A stretch of DNA of 64,000 bases from NCBI RefSeq assembly GCF_026967795.1, contig NZ_JAPVBH010000006.1, positions 275,957 through 339,956 on the forward strand, written 5' to 3'. The notes beneath the pieces are model-generated. The model ran no database searches. It was not told where the DNA came from and saw only the letters and a program-made list of their open reading frames with translations. Both the position numbers and the translations under genes were made by a program. The DNA comes from Modestobacter sp. VKM Ac-2986 (lineage in GTDB: Bacteria; Actinomycetota; Actinomycetes; Mycobacteriales; Geodermatophilaceae). Below, in pieces: positions 37,342 to 45,835 of the stretch (within the stretch, counting starts at the first letter, position 1; every line of letters starts with the position of its first letter).

Positions 37342-38766
37342 GTGGACGACGACGTGCGGCAGCCCGCGCCCGGGCTGCTGCAGCTCGGCAGCGGGGTCAC
37401 CGCCGTCCTCGAGGCCGTCCGGTCGGCGGGTGGCCGGCCGTTCCTCGTCGGCGGGTGCGTGCGGGACGCGCTGCTGACCCCGGGGCGCCGACCCGCGGAC
37501 GTCGACGTCGAGGTGTTCGGCCTCGGCCTCGACCAGGTGGCCGCGGCGCTGAAGACGGTCGGGCGGGTCGACGAGGTGGGCCGCTCGTTCTCGGTGCTCA
37601 AGGTGCTCAAGGTGCGCCGGGACGGCGAGGACCTCGACGTCTCCGTGCCGCGAGAGGACCCCACGACCCCGCTGCGCGAGGCTGCCCGTCGTCGTGACTA
37701 CACGGTCAACGCGTTGATGTTCGACCCGGTGACCGAGGAGGTCGTCGACGCCGTCGGCGGGCTGGCCGACCTGCGCGCCGGCGTCCTGCGGCACACCGGG
37801 CCCGCCTTCGGCGAGGACCCGCTGCGGGTGCTGCGCGGCGTCCAGTTCGCCGCCCGCTTCGGCTTCCGGCTGGCCCCGGAGACCGCGCAGCTGTGCCGCG
37901 ACCTGCTGCCCGCGTACGCGGGGCTGCCCACCGAGCGGGTGTGGGGGGAGTGGCGCAAGGTCGCGGAGAAGGGGCGGCACCTCAGCGCGGCCGTCGCGGT
38001 CCTGGTCGACTCGGGCTGGCTCGCGACGGTGCCGCAGCTGGCCCGGCTGTCCGGGGTGCGGCAGGACCCGCGCTGGCACCCCGAGGGCGACGCGCTCACG
38101 CACTCCCGGCTGGCGGCGGACGCTGCGGCCGCGCTCGCCGACGAGGCCGGGCTGACCGGCGACGACCGCACCGTCGTCGTCCTCGGGGCGCTCCTGCACG
38201 ACCTGGGCAAGGCCCGGTACACGCAGCACCGGGCCGACGGGCGGATCACCTCCCACGGTCACGCCGAGGGCGGCGTCCCGCTGGTCGAGGAACTGCTCAC
38301 CTCGATCGGGGCGCCGGCCGCCGTGATCGCGCGGATCGCCCCGATCGTGCGCGAGCACATGACGGCGATCACCACCGGCGGCCGGCCCAGCGCCGCCGCC
38401 GTCCACCGGCTCGCCCGCCGGCTGGAGCCGGCCTCGATCACCGAGTGGTCGCTGGTCTGCGGCGCGGACCACGCCGGCCGCGGCGCCGGCTCGGGGCCGA
38501 ACCCGACGACGTCCTGGTTGGAGGTGGCCGCCTCGTCGGAGGTGCACCAGCGCGCGGGGCGCCCGCTGCTGCGCGGGCGCGACCTCGTCGCCCTCCGGCT
38601 CACGCCGGGGCGCCAGTTCGGCGTGGTCATGCGTGCTGCCGTCGCCGCCCAGGACGACGGGGAGTTCGTCGACCACGCCGGCGCGGTCGCCTGGCTGGCC
38701 CGCATGGCGGCCGACGGGCGCCTGGCGCAGTTGGTGGCCTCAGCTCCGGACGCCGACCGGGGGTGA
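37342..38766 (+). CDS. CCA-adding/poly(A)-polymerase-family nucleotidyltransferase with HD domain
   Basis: A 474-residue class II nucleotidyltransferase: 'FLVGGCVRDALL' (GG motif at 37-38), 'ADVDVEVFG' with metal-binding Asp53/Asp55, 'RRDYTVNALMFD', an RNA-binding middle, and an HD phosphohydrolase domain with His286-Asp287 ('GALLHDLGKARY'). This is the E. coli-like architecture. Actinobacteria usually carry their main tRNA CCA enzyme near oriC, so this may be a second RNA nucleotidyltransferase; I cannot tell whether it is the only one. GTG start. Confidence 0.85.
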   Translation: MDDDVRQPAPGLLQLGSGVTAVLEAVRSAGGRPFLVGGCVRDALLTPGRRPADVDVEVFGLGLDQVAAALKTVGRVDEVGRSFSVLKVLKVRRDGEDLDVSVPREDPTTPLREAARRRDYTVNALMFDPVTEEVVDAVGGLADLRAGVLRHTGPAFGEDPLRVLRGVQFAARFGFRLAPETAQLCRDLLPAYAGLPTERVWGEWRKVAEKGRHLSAAVAVLVDSGWLATVPQLARLSGVRQDPRWHPEGDALTHSRLAADAAAALADEAGLTGDDRTVVVLGALLHDLGKARYTQHRADGRITSHGHAEGGVPLVEELLTSIGAPAAVIARIAPIVREHMTAITTGGRPSAAAVHRLARRLEPASITEWSLVCGADHAGRGAGSGPNPTTSWLEVAASSEVHQRAGRPLLRGRDLVALRLTPGRQFGVVMRAAVAAQDDGEFVDHAGAVAWLARMAADGRLAQLVASAPDADRG

Positions 38767-38816
38767 AGGAGTGGGACGACGGTCGCAGGGCCCCGACCAG
38801 CCGCTCCCTGTCGAGG

Positions 38817-39335
38817 TCACCCGTCGGCTGACCAGACCGGCATCCGTGCGCCGGTGGCACGGTTGTACAGCCACACCACCGCGGTCACCAGGGCCACCGA
38901 GGCCAGCGCCACCACCAGGGCCGACGGCGCGGTCAGCAGTCCCAGGCTGACGATCAGCGTCGTCGCCCCGGCCGGCGGGTGCGGCCGGTCGAGGAGCACC
39001 AGCAGGCCCGCGGTCAGCGCCAGCGACAGCGCCGCGGCACCGATGCGCGGCCAGGTGACGCCCTCGGCCAGCACCGTCCCCGCACCGGTGAGACGGAAGA
39101 CGACCAGCGACAGGTACCCCGCGGCCAGCGCCACGGCGTGCCCGATCACGGTGTTGCGCGGGCTGGAGGACGGCGACGTCGGCTGCTCGGTCTGCAGCAC
39201 CGCGGTGGGGCCCAGGCTCGGGAACAGCCACGCCTGTCCGGTCAGCAGCGCGACGGCGCCGGCGGCGACCATCGCCAGCGCGCACCCGACGAACGCGTGC
39301 AGCCCCGCCGCCCGCGAGCCTCCCGGCCGGGTCAT
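38817..39335 (-). CDS. HPP family membrane protein
   Basis: A 172-residue protein with about five helices. The signature 'DRPHPPAGATTLIVSLG' contains the HPP triplet, with 'FPSLGPTAVL' in the first half. HPP proteins act as nitrite transporters in cyanobacteria and plastids. ATG start overlaps the stop of the 160-residue gene. Downstream in an operon after a molybdopterin oxidoreductase, it may move the substrate or product of that enzyme; nitrite is possible. Confidence 0.82.
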   Translation of the reverse strand: MTRPGGSRAAGLHAFVGCALAMVAAGAVALLTGQAWLFPSLGPTAVLQTEQPTSPSSSPRNTVIGHAVALAAGYLSLVVFRLTGAGTVLAEGVTWPRIGAAALSLALTAGLLVLLDRPHPPAGATTLIVSLGLLTAPSALVVALASVALVTAVVWLYNRATGARMPVWSADG

Positions 39336-39814
39336 CCGGTGACCGACGCCTGCGGCGCCGACCCGATGATCAGCGCCTGCGGGGCGATGCTCTTCAGCTG
39401 GCTCTGCGCCCACGTCACCTGCCCGGTGGTCTGCGCCGAGCAGCGTTTCGCCAGCGCCAGCAGCTCGTCGTCCCGCAGGCCCTGGGCGGTCTGGCTGACC
39501 ACCAGCCAGGTCGAGCCGACGAACGTGGCCAGCGTGTGCAGCTCCTGCAGGTCGCGCAGCAGCCCCAGTTCGCCGTCCCGTGCCTCCGGGACGCCGGGGA
39601 CGTGCAGCCGCTCCGGGTCCCCGCCGGGGCCGTACCGGTCGCACACCGGCGCCAGGTCGGCGACGTGCTCGGCGCACTGGCCGCTGAGCAGCCGGCAGAT
39701 GAAGTAGATGCCGGCGTCCCGGGAGTGGCCCTGCCCGATCGTGTCGAACGCGGCGCCGAGGGTCTCCTCGCTGCGGGACAGCAGGCCGAGGTAGGTGGCG
39801 AGCTGCACGGTCAC
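39332..39814 (-). CDS. Helical protein of unknown function, Mo-oxidoreductase operon
   Basis: A 160-residue, mostly alpha-helical, soluble protein. It has no signal peptide. It contains several Cys (FICRLLSGQCAEHV, APVCDRYG, KRCSAQT) and one His/Glu pair in 'CAEHVADL', which resemble a four-helix bundle. GTG start overlaps the Mo-oxidoreductase stop; its own stop overlaps the HPP start. Such tight coupling on both sides suggests a subunit or chaperone of the Mo enzyme. No family is recognised. Confidence 0.55.
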   Translation of the reverse strand: MTVQLATYLGLLSRSEETLGAAFDTIGQGHSRDAGIYFICRLLSGQCAEHVADLAPVCDRYGPGGDPERLHVPGVPEARDGELGLLRDLQELHTLATFVGSTWLVVSQTAQGLRDDELLALAKRCSAQTTGQVTWAQSQLKSIAPQALIIGSAPQASVTG

Positions 39815-42276
39815 TCCCCACCCAGCGTCGGCGGCTCGTGGGCGTCGACCTGCTCGTCGACGCCGGCCTCGGGGCCGCCCACCGTGGCCGGCACCTCGAT
39901 GCCCGGTGCCGGGGCGGACGCCGTCGTCGTCGGGGCGGGGGAGGGGCCGGTGCCCGCGGACACCCGGGTGACCCGCACCGAGGCGTTCTTCACCTGCGGT
40001 TGCCGGGACACCGGGTCCCAGGAGGTGAGGGTCAGCTCGTTCGCCGCTCTCGCCCGGCCGTCGGGTCCGGACCGGTCCTCGTCCCAGTAGCCGAAGTGGA
40101 AGGGCACGAAGACGACGCCGGTGCGGCCCTGCCCGATCCGGGCCGGCACCTCGATCGCCCCGCGCCGGGACTCCACCCGCACCAGGTCGCCCTCGGCGAT
40201 GCCCAGGTCGCCGGCGTCGGCCACCGACAGCTCCACCCACGCCTCCGGCGCCGCCTTGCGCAGCTGCTCAGCCCGGGCGGTCTTCGTGCGGGTGTGGAAG
40301 TGGTAGACCGTGCGGCCGGTGGTCAGCCGCAGCGGGTACTCGTCGTCCGGCTCCTCGTGCGCCGGCACGTACGGCGCGCCCTTGAGCATCGCCCGTCCCG
40401 CCGGGTTCATCGCCCGGTGCTCCTGCTCGCTCACCGAGGCCCCGGTGAGCAGGTCCTGCCCGTAGGTCTCCGCGTAGTCGGTCTCGGTGGGGAAGACGCC
40501 GTCCTCGTAGAGCCGCTGCGTGCCGTCGGGGTGCTCGTCGTTCACCGGCCACGGGATGCCGCTGCCACCGCGCAGTCGGTCGTAGCTGAGCCCGGTGTAG
40601 TCGCACGGCCGGCCGCGGGTGCACTCCTTCCAGGCCTCGAACACCTCCTCCGGGCTCGTCCAGGTCAGCAGCGGAGCGCCGTCCCGGTCGGTGAAGCCCA
40701 TCCGGCGCGCGTAGTCCAGGAAGATGTCGAGGTCAGGCTTGGCCTCACCCGGCGGCTCGACCGCCTTGTCGCAGAGGTGCACCGTGCGGTTGACGTTGGT
40801 CATCGTGCCGGTCTTCTCACCCCACCCGGCCGCAGGCAGGACGACGTCCGCGAGCCGGGCGGTCTCGGTGAGGAACACGTCCTGGACGACGACGAACGTC
40901 TGCTCACCGGCCAGGGCGCGGCGGATGCGGCCGGAGTCCGGCATCGACACCACCGGGTTGGTGCCGGAGATCCAGAAGAACTCGATCGAGCCCTCCTCGA
41001 CGTAGCGGAAGAGCTGCGAGGCGTGCGTCGGCGGCGCCCAGTGCGGGATCACCTCGGGCTCGACGTTCCACAGCTCCGCCAGCTGCTCGATGTGCGCCGG
41101 GTTGCCCCAGTTGCGGAAGCCGGACATGTCGCCGTCCGCGCCGGTCTCGCGGGTGTTCTGCGCGGTGGGCTGGCCGTTCATCTGCAGGATGCCCGCGCCG
41201 GGGCGGCCGAGCATGCCGCGCAGCAGGTGCAGGTTGTTGACCTGGCAGGAGGCCGCGGTGGCCTGGTTGGACTGGTAGAAGCCCTGCAGCACCGTCGACA
41301 GCACGCGGTCGGTGGTGCCGAACACCTCGGCCGCCCGCTCCAGGTCGGCCGGGTCGACGTCGCAGATCTCGCCGGCGTGCTGCGGGGTGTACGGCTCCAC
41401 GATCTGCGCCAGCTCGTCGAACATGATCGTGTGCGCGGCGACGTACTCCTCGTCGACCCAGCCGCGGTGGATGACCTCGCGGATGAGCGCGTTCATCGCC
41501 GCCTGGTTGGTGCCCGGCCGCACGGCCAGGTGGACGTCGGCCTCGCGGGCCACCGGGGTGAGCCGCGGGTCCATGCAGACGATCGCCGGGCGGTCCGGGC
41601 CGTGCAGCCGGTCGAGCACCCGCATCCACAGCACCGTCTGCGTCTCGGCCATGTTGTGGCCGTACAGGAAGATCGCCTGCGCCGACTCGATGTCGGCGTA
41701 GCTGCCGGGCTGGCCGTCGCTGCCGAAGGTCTCCTTCAGCGCCGCGCCCGCGGTGGCGGTGCACAGCCGGGTGTTGCCGTCCATGTGCGGGGTGCCGACG
41801 CCGGCCTTCCCGAGGACGGCGAGGGCGTAGTACTCCTCGAGGAACAGCTGCCCGGTCGTGTAGAAGCCGTGCGACAGCGGCCCCTTCTCCTCGAGCAGTC
41901 GCTGGGAGTTCTCCACGACGCGGCCCATCGCGGTGTCCCAGTCGGTCTCGACCAGCTGACCGCCCTCGCGGACCAGCGGCCGGGTGAGCCGGTCGCCGGA
42001 CCTGCTCCAGTTCCAGCTGCCGTACAGGCCCTTGGGTCCGAGCCGGCCGTGGTTGACCAGGTCGACGCCGCGGCCGCGGACGCCGACCATCTCGCCGTCC
42101 TTGACCGCGATGTCGACCGCGCAGCCGTTGCTGCACAGCACGCAGCCGGCCTGGACCCAGCGGTCGACGTCGCCGGCTCCCAGTGCGGGGTCGAGGTGGG
42201 TGTCGATCCGCACCGGCCACGGGGTGTCGATGGCGTGGGGGGTGCGGGTGCCCCAGATGTCCGCGATCCGGTCCAT
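39811..42276 (-). CDS. Molybdopterin oxidoreductase (BisC/NasC-like), unusual Fe-S motif
   Basis: An 821-residue DMSO-reductase-superfamily enzyme. The N-terminal Fe-S region shows Cys45, Cys48 and Cys52 (CVLCSNGC), but the usual fourth Cys is Gly80 in 'VNHGRLGPKGL'. The Mo-ligand Cys172 lies in 'NTRLCTATAG', as in Nap/FdhF-type enzymes. MPT-binding segments follow ('MDPRLTPVAREADVHL', 'GTNPVVSMPDS') and a C-terminal MopB domain (about 630-760), then an Ala/Pro/Thr tail. No TAT signal: cytoplasmic. An assimilatory nitrate reductase role is conceivable because HPP (nitrite transporter family) is in the operon, but the substrate is unproven. Confidence 0.82.
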   Translation of the reverse strand: MDRIADIWGTRTPHAIDTPWPVRIDTHLDPALGAGDVDRWVQAGCVLCSNGCAVDIAVKDGEMVGVRGRGVDLVNHGRLGPKGLYGSWNWSRSGDRLTRPLVREGGQLVETDWDTAMGRVVENSQRLLEEKGPLSHGFYTTGQLFLEEYYALAVLGKAGVGTPHMDGNTRLCTATAGAALKETFGSDGQPGSYADIESAQAIFLYGHNMAETQTVLWMRVLDRLHGPDRPAIVCMDPRLTPVAREADVHLAVRPGTNQAAMNALIREVIHRGWVDEEYVAAHTIMFDELAQIVEPYTPQHAGEICDVDPADLERAAEVFGTTDRVLSTVLQGFYQSNQATAASCQVNNLHLLRGMLGRPGAGILQMNGQPTAQNTRETGADGDMSGFRNWGNPAHIEQLAELWNVEPEVIPHWAPPTHASQLFRYVEEGSIEFFWISGTNPVVSMPDSGRIRRALAGEQTFVVVQDVFLTETARLADVVLPAAGWGEKTGTMTNVNRTVHLCDKAVEPPGEAKPDLDIFLDYARRMGFTDRDGAPLLTWTSPEEVFEAWKECTRGRPCDYTGLSYDRLRGGSGIPWPVNDEHPDGTQRLYEDGVFPTETDYAETYGQDLLTGASVSEQEHRAMNPAGRAMLKGAPYVPAHEEPDDEYPLRLTTGRTVYHFHTRTKTARAEQLRKAAPEAWVELSVADAGDLGIAEGDLVRVESRRGAIEVPARIGQGRTGVVFVPFHFGYWDEDRSGPDGRARAANELTLTSWDPVSRQPQVKNASVRVTRVSAGTGPSPAPTTTASAPAPGIEVPATVGGPEAGVDEQVDAHEPPTLGGE

Positions 42277-42645
42277 GCCCAGCCTTCGCTGCCGTGCCGA
42301 CCCCGTCTGCTGAGGGCGGGGTCGACGTGCCCGCCGGGTTGCGTGCCGAAACGGTTGCGGACGACGGGAAGACGGCGGGTGACGGGACGAGGGGACGAGG
42401 GGACGGCGGGACGGCGCGGAGTCGGGATATCGGGATGTCGGGACGGCGCGGCGTCGGGATGACGAGGGGTCGGGATGTCGGCGTCACGGAACGTCGGCTG
42501 CGGATCGGCGTGCGGCAGGTCCTGACCGTCCTTGTCAAGAGCTCGTACGCATCTGTGGACAAGCCACTGAGCTGCGCTTTTGCGTTGTGAGGGACGCTGA
42601 TCGGCGGTAGACTTCGAACACCTGATCGAACGGCTGGGAGGTGTC
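42277..42645. other. Gene-free region with degenerate GGGACG/TCGGGATG repeats
   Basis: From about 42366 to 42490 the sequence consists of short degenerate repeats of GGGACG(A/G)G and TCGGGATRTC. The second half, from about 42530, is less GC-rich and holds the promoter and SOS-box candidate of the DUF222 gene. Confidence 0.5.
42585..42629 (+). promoter_or_regulatory. Promoter with candidate LexA (SOS) box
   Basis: -35 TTGTGA (42585-42590), 17-bp spacer, -10 TAGACT (42608-42613), directly followed by TCGAACACCTGATCGA (42614-42629). This matches the actinobacterial SOS box TCGAAC-N4-GTTCGA in all but one position, and would block the transcription start. GGGAGG and GTG follow. Confidence 0.6.
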
Positions 42646-43845
42646 GTGAGCGAGTTGCGGTCAGCTCTCGACGCCCTTGCGGCCGACGACCTCCACGACC
42701 TGACCGACGGTCAGGTGCTGGACCGGACGGCGTTGCTGGTGCAGGTCGGCAACCGGATCGCCGCCGAGCTGACCCGCACGGTGCGGCACGCGGAGACCAC
42801 CCGGGCTGCCGAGCACGACGGGCTGAAGAGCATGCGGTCGTGGCTGATCGGGCACACGCGGCTGGCGCCGAACGAGGCCTCGAAGACCGTACGGGCGGGT
42901 CGCGCGCTGGAGCACTTCCCGGCCCTGGCGGCCGGGTTCGCCGACGGGGACGTGACTGCGGCGCAGATCGACGTCGTGGCGGTGGAGGTCGGGCCGGGGG
43001 AGGTCGCCCGCGCCCAGGAGCAGGACGTCGACCTCGCTGCCTTCGACCGCGACTGGGCGACGATCGCCGCGGCCGCCTCGCACGACGTGCTGAAGACGGC
43101 GGTCGAGCTGTTCGCTGCCGCGCTCGACCCCGACGGCACCGAGCCTGACCCGACCGAGGGGCGGCGGCTGTTGATCGCCAAGCACGCCGACGGCAGCGTG
43201 ACCGGGCGCTTCGACCTTGACGCCATTGGTGGGGAGAAAGTGCAGGCGGCGCTCGAGTCGATTGTGCAGGCCGCCCGCCCGAGGGGTGACGAGCGCACGC
43301 GAGCGCAGCAGAACGCCGATGCGCTGGTGCAGCTGTGCGACAACCAGCTCGCCTCCGGTGACCTGCCGATGCTGCGCACCGTCAAGCCGCACGTGGTGGT
43401 GAACGTCGACCTCGACGACCTGGTCGACCCTGCTCCTGCCCTGGGCGCTGCCCGCACGGGCTTCGGGGCGACCATCTCCGCGGCCCGCGCCCGCTACCTG
43501 GCCTGCGACGGCAGCATCTCCCGCATCGTGATGGAGCCCGACGGTGTCCCGCTCGACCTGGGCCGCGACCACCGGGTGGTCACCCCGGGCTTGCGTCGAG
43601 CGGTGGAACGGCGGGACGGGAGCTGCGTCTTCGTCGGCTGCGAGGCCCCGAGCCACTGGTGCGACGTCCACCATCTCGTCCACTGGGTGCACGGCGGGGA
43701 GACGAGCCTCGGGAACTCCGCACTCCTGTGCGAACGCCACCACACCAAGGTCCACCACGGGTTCCGGGTCGAACGAGATCCGGGCGGCCGTTGGCGTACC
43801 TGGAGACCTGACGAGACCGAGATCCTGATCGGTCCGCTGCTCTGA
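42646..43845 (+). CDS. DUF222 and HNH endonuclease domain protein (13E12 family)
   Basis: A 399-residue protein. N-terminal DUF222 (about 1-300, with 'SWLIGHTRLAPNEASKTVRAGRALEHFPALAAGF') is followed by an HNH domain: Cys residues of 'DGSCVFVGCEAPSHWCDVHHLVHW' and 'NSALLCERHHTKVHHG' coordinate the metal and provide the HNH histidines. This multi-copy actinobacterial family corresponds to mycobacterial 13E12 repeat proteins, several of which are LexA-regulated. A candidate SOS box lies at the promoter here. Expected nuclease activity is unproven. Start GTG after GGGAGG. Confidence 0.87.
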   Translation: MSELRSALDALAADDLHDLTDGQVLDRTALLVQVGNRIAAELTRTVRHAETTRAAEHDGLKSMRSWLIGHTRLAPNEASKTVRAGRALEHFPALAAGFADGDVTAAQIDVVAVEVGPGEVARAQEQDVDLAAFDRDWATIAAAASHDVLKTAVELFAAALDPDGTEPDPTEGRRLLIAKHADGSVTGRFDLDAIGGEKVQAALESIVQAARPRGDERTRAQQNADALVQLCDNQLASGDLPMLRTVKPHVVVNVDLDDLVDPAPALGAARTGFGATISAARARYLACDGSISRIVMEPDGVPLDLGRDHRVVTPGLRRAVERRDGSCVFVGCEAPSHWCDVHHLVHWVHGGETSLGNSALLCERHHTKVHHGFRVERDPGGRWRTWRPDETEILIGPLL

Positions 43846-43863
43846 CCTGCTCCACCACCGGCG

Positions 43864-43988
43864 TCCGGACGCGGCTCAGCCACGCCCGGACGCCTGCCTG
43901 TCTGCGGTCGTGTCCGTGACGCCTGCCTGTCTGCGGTCGCGCCCGTGACGCGGGCGCGTGGTCGGGTGCGGGCCGGACGCGGCTCAGC
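43864..43988. repeat. Duplicated segments between DUF222 and MmyB genes
   Basis: A 29-bp unit is repeated back to back at 43889-43946 (GACGCCTGCCTGTCTGCGG...). A second pair, CCGGACGCGGCTCAGC (43865-43880 and 43973-43988), flanks it; the right copy includes the stop codon of the MmyB regulator. Signs of local duplication. Confidence 0.65.
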
Positions 43989-44898
43989 TCCGCCGGGACG
44001 CCCGTTCGTCCGTGGTCGTCACCCCGGTGCCGTCGGGCGAGTGCTGGGGGGCGAGCCTCCACTGCTGCGCCGGCGGAGCTGACCCGGTGATCGTGGAGAG
44101 CAGGGCCAGTGACTCGGCCGAGCGGGAACCCGGCTCTGCCTGGTAGACCACCAGCACCTGGTCGTCGGCGTCCGCGACCGCGAACTTGTCGTAGCGCAGC
44201 TCCAGCTCGCCGACCTGCGGGTGCTGCACCCGGTACACACCTCCGCCGGGGTGGCGGCGCACGTCGTGCCGCGCCCACAGCCGCCGGAAGAGGTCGCTCC
44301 GCACCGACAGCTCACCCACCAGCTCCGCCAGCCGCGGGTCGTCGACGTCCGGCCCGGCCGCGTTGCGGAGGACGGCGACCAGGTCGGCGGCGACGGCCTC
44401 CACCTCGGCCGGCGAGGTGAGTGCGCCCGGCTCCAGGAGCACCGTGCGCAGCAGGTTGGTGCCCGGGGCGAACAGCGGGGACAGGGCCACCGCCAGCCGG
44501 TTGGCCGCCAGCACGTCGAGGTGCCTGCCCTGTACGAACGCGGGCGTGTGGGCCCAGGACTCGACCAGTTGGCTGACACTGGGCCGCACCCGTTCGGCGC
44601 GGCGCTGCGCACGCCGCCGGCGGGGTGCCGGGTCGGCGAGGTCGTGCAGGTGGGCGGTCGACGCACCGTCGAGGCCCAGTGCCCGCGCCACCGCGTCCAG
44701 CACCTGCGCCGACGGGTGCCGGTCGCGGCCCTGCTCTAGTCGCGTGTAGTACTCGGTGCTCACCCCGGCGAGCATCGCCACCTCGTCCCGACGCAGGCCC
44801 GGGACGCGGCGGTGGTTGGTGACGGCGATCCCCACGTCCTCCGGTCGCACCTGCTCGCGCCGGGCGCGGAGGTACTCGCCGATCAGGTTCGCCGTCAC
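43984..44898 (-). CDS. MmyB-type XRE transcriptional regulator (copy A)
   Basis: A 304-residue regulator: XRE-type HTH (about 25-75, 'PGLRRDEVAMLAGVSTEYYTRLEQGRD'), then a MmyB ligand-binding domain of PAS-like fold (about 110-275, with 'WAHTPAFVQGRHLDVLAANRLAVALSPLFAPGTN'), which binds fatty acid-type ligands in known members. GTG start, divergent from an SDR oxidoreductase, the standard target of such regulators. CGACCT-N6-AGGTCG overlaps its start codon as candidate operator. Similar organisation to 48560. Confidence 0.88.
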   Translation of the reverse strand: MTANLIGEYLRARREQVRPEDVGIAVTNHRRVPGLRRDEVAMLAGVSTEYYTRLEQGRDRHPSAQVLDAVARALGLDGASTAHLHDLADPAPRRRRAQRRAERVRPSVSQLVESWAHTPAFVQGRHLDVLAANRLAVALSPLFAPGTNLLRTVLLEPGALTSPAEVEAVAADLVAVLRNAAGPDVDDPRLAELVGELSVRSDLFRRLWARHDVRRHPGGGVYRVQHPQVGELELRYDKFAVADADDQVLVVYQAEPGSRSAESLALLSTITGSAPPAQQWRLAPQHSPDGTGVTTTDERASRRS

Positions 44899-44915
44899 GA
44901 CCTGACCGTAGGTCG
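44898..44915. promoter_or_regulatory. Candidate operator between MmyB regulator and SDR
   Basis: CGACCT-GACCGT-AGGTCG, a perfect 6-6-6 inverted repeat that overlaps the GTG start of the regulator and lies 86 bp upstream of the SDR gene. Suited to autorepression and control of the SDR. Confidence 0.45.
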
Positions 44916-45000
44916 CCGGTGCGCCCACGTGCCTGGCCCTGACGGCACCCCTCTCGCCGGGGGCCTGGCTGCGGCCACGCAGCACCCCGACGCTCGGGTC

Positions 45001-45828
45001 ATGACAACGACCTGGCTCATCACCGGGGTGAGCAGCGGCTTCGGCCGCCAGCTCGCCGAACGGCTGCTCGCCCGCGGCGACCGCGTCGCCGGCACGGTGC
45101 GGCGTCCCGACGCCGTCGCCGACCTCGTCGACGCGCACCCCGACACCTTCGCCGTCCACCACCTCGACCTCACCGAGACCGACCGCATCCGACCGGTGGT
45201 GGACGCCGCGCAGGCACACCTCGGCCGACTCGACGTCGTCGTGAGCAACGCCGGCTATGGGCTGTTCGGCGCCGCGGAGGAGCTCACCGACGCCCAGGTG
45301 CGCCACCAGCTCGACACCAACCTGCTCGGCTCCATCCAGCTCATCCGCGCCGCGCTGCCGCACCTGCGCGCCGCCGGCGGGGGGCGCGTGCTCCAGCTGT
45401 CGTCCTCGGCCGGTCAGGCCGCGTGGCCGGGGTCCTCGCTCTACAACGCCTCCAAGTGGGGCATCGAGGGGTTCTGCGAGGCCCTCGCCCCCGAGGTGGC
45501 GCCCTTCGGCATCGGCGTCACCATCGTCGAGCCCGGCGGCGCGCGCACCGACTTCGGCCACGGCGGCCTGCGCTCCGCCGACCCCCTCGACGCCTACGAC
45601 GTCTCGCCGGCCGCGGCCGTGCGGGCGTTCCGGGACGGCGGGCCGCCCGGCGTCATCGGCGACCCGGGCCGGATGGCCGAGGCGATGATCGGCAGCGTCG
45701 ACCAGCAGCCCGCGCCGCTGCGCCTCGTGCTCGGCAGCGACTCGTGGACCGCGATGACCACCTCGCTCGAGGTCCGGTTGGGGTCGGTGCGGGCGCAGCG
45801 GGACACGGCGGCCGCGACCGACTCCTGA
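45001..45828 (+). CDS. Short-chain dehydrogenase/reductase (copy A)
   Basis: A 275-residue classical SDR: cofactor motif 'TGVSSGFG' (residues 8-15), 'NAGYG', catalytic Ser (LSSSAG) and 'YNASKWG' (Tyr/Lys). The ATG was chosen since 'MTTTWLITGVSSG' is the classic beginning. Acts on alcohols/ketones with NAD(P)H; substrate unknown. It is divergent from an MmyB regulator and convergent with a DeoR gene (7 bp apart). Confidence 0.92.
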   Translation: MTTTWLITGVSSGFGRQLAERLLARGDRVAGTVRRPDAVADLVDAHPDTFAVHHLDLTETDRIRPVVDAAQAHLGRLDVVVSNAGYGLFGAAEELTDAQVRHQLDTNLLGSIQLIRAALPHLRAAGGGRVLQLSSSAGQAAWPGSSLYNASKWGIEGFCEALAPEVAPFGIGVTIVEPGGARTDFGHGGLRSADPLDAYDVSPAAAVRAFRDGGPPGVIGDPGRMAEAMIGSVDQQPAPLRLVLGSDSWTAMTTSLEVRLGSVRAQRDTAAATDS

Positions 45829-45835
45829 CCAGGCG

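Noticed and set aside
39838..42462. 874-codon frame antisense to the Mo oxidoreductase
   Set aside because: Shadow of a conserved gene; repetitive Arg/Val/Gly/His composition.
43889..43946. Possible CRISPR or att site in the 29-bp direct repeat
   Set aside because: Only two copies, no spacer, no cas or integrase gene in the window.
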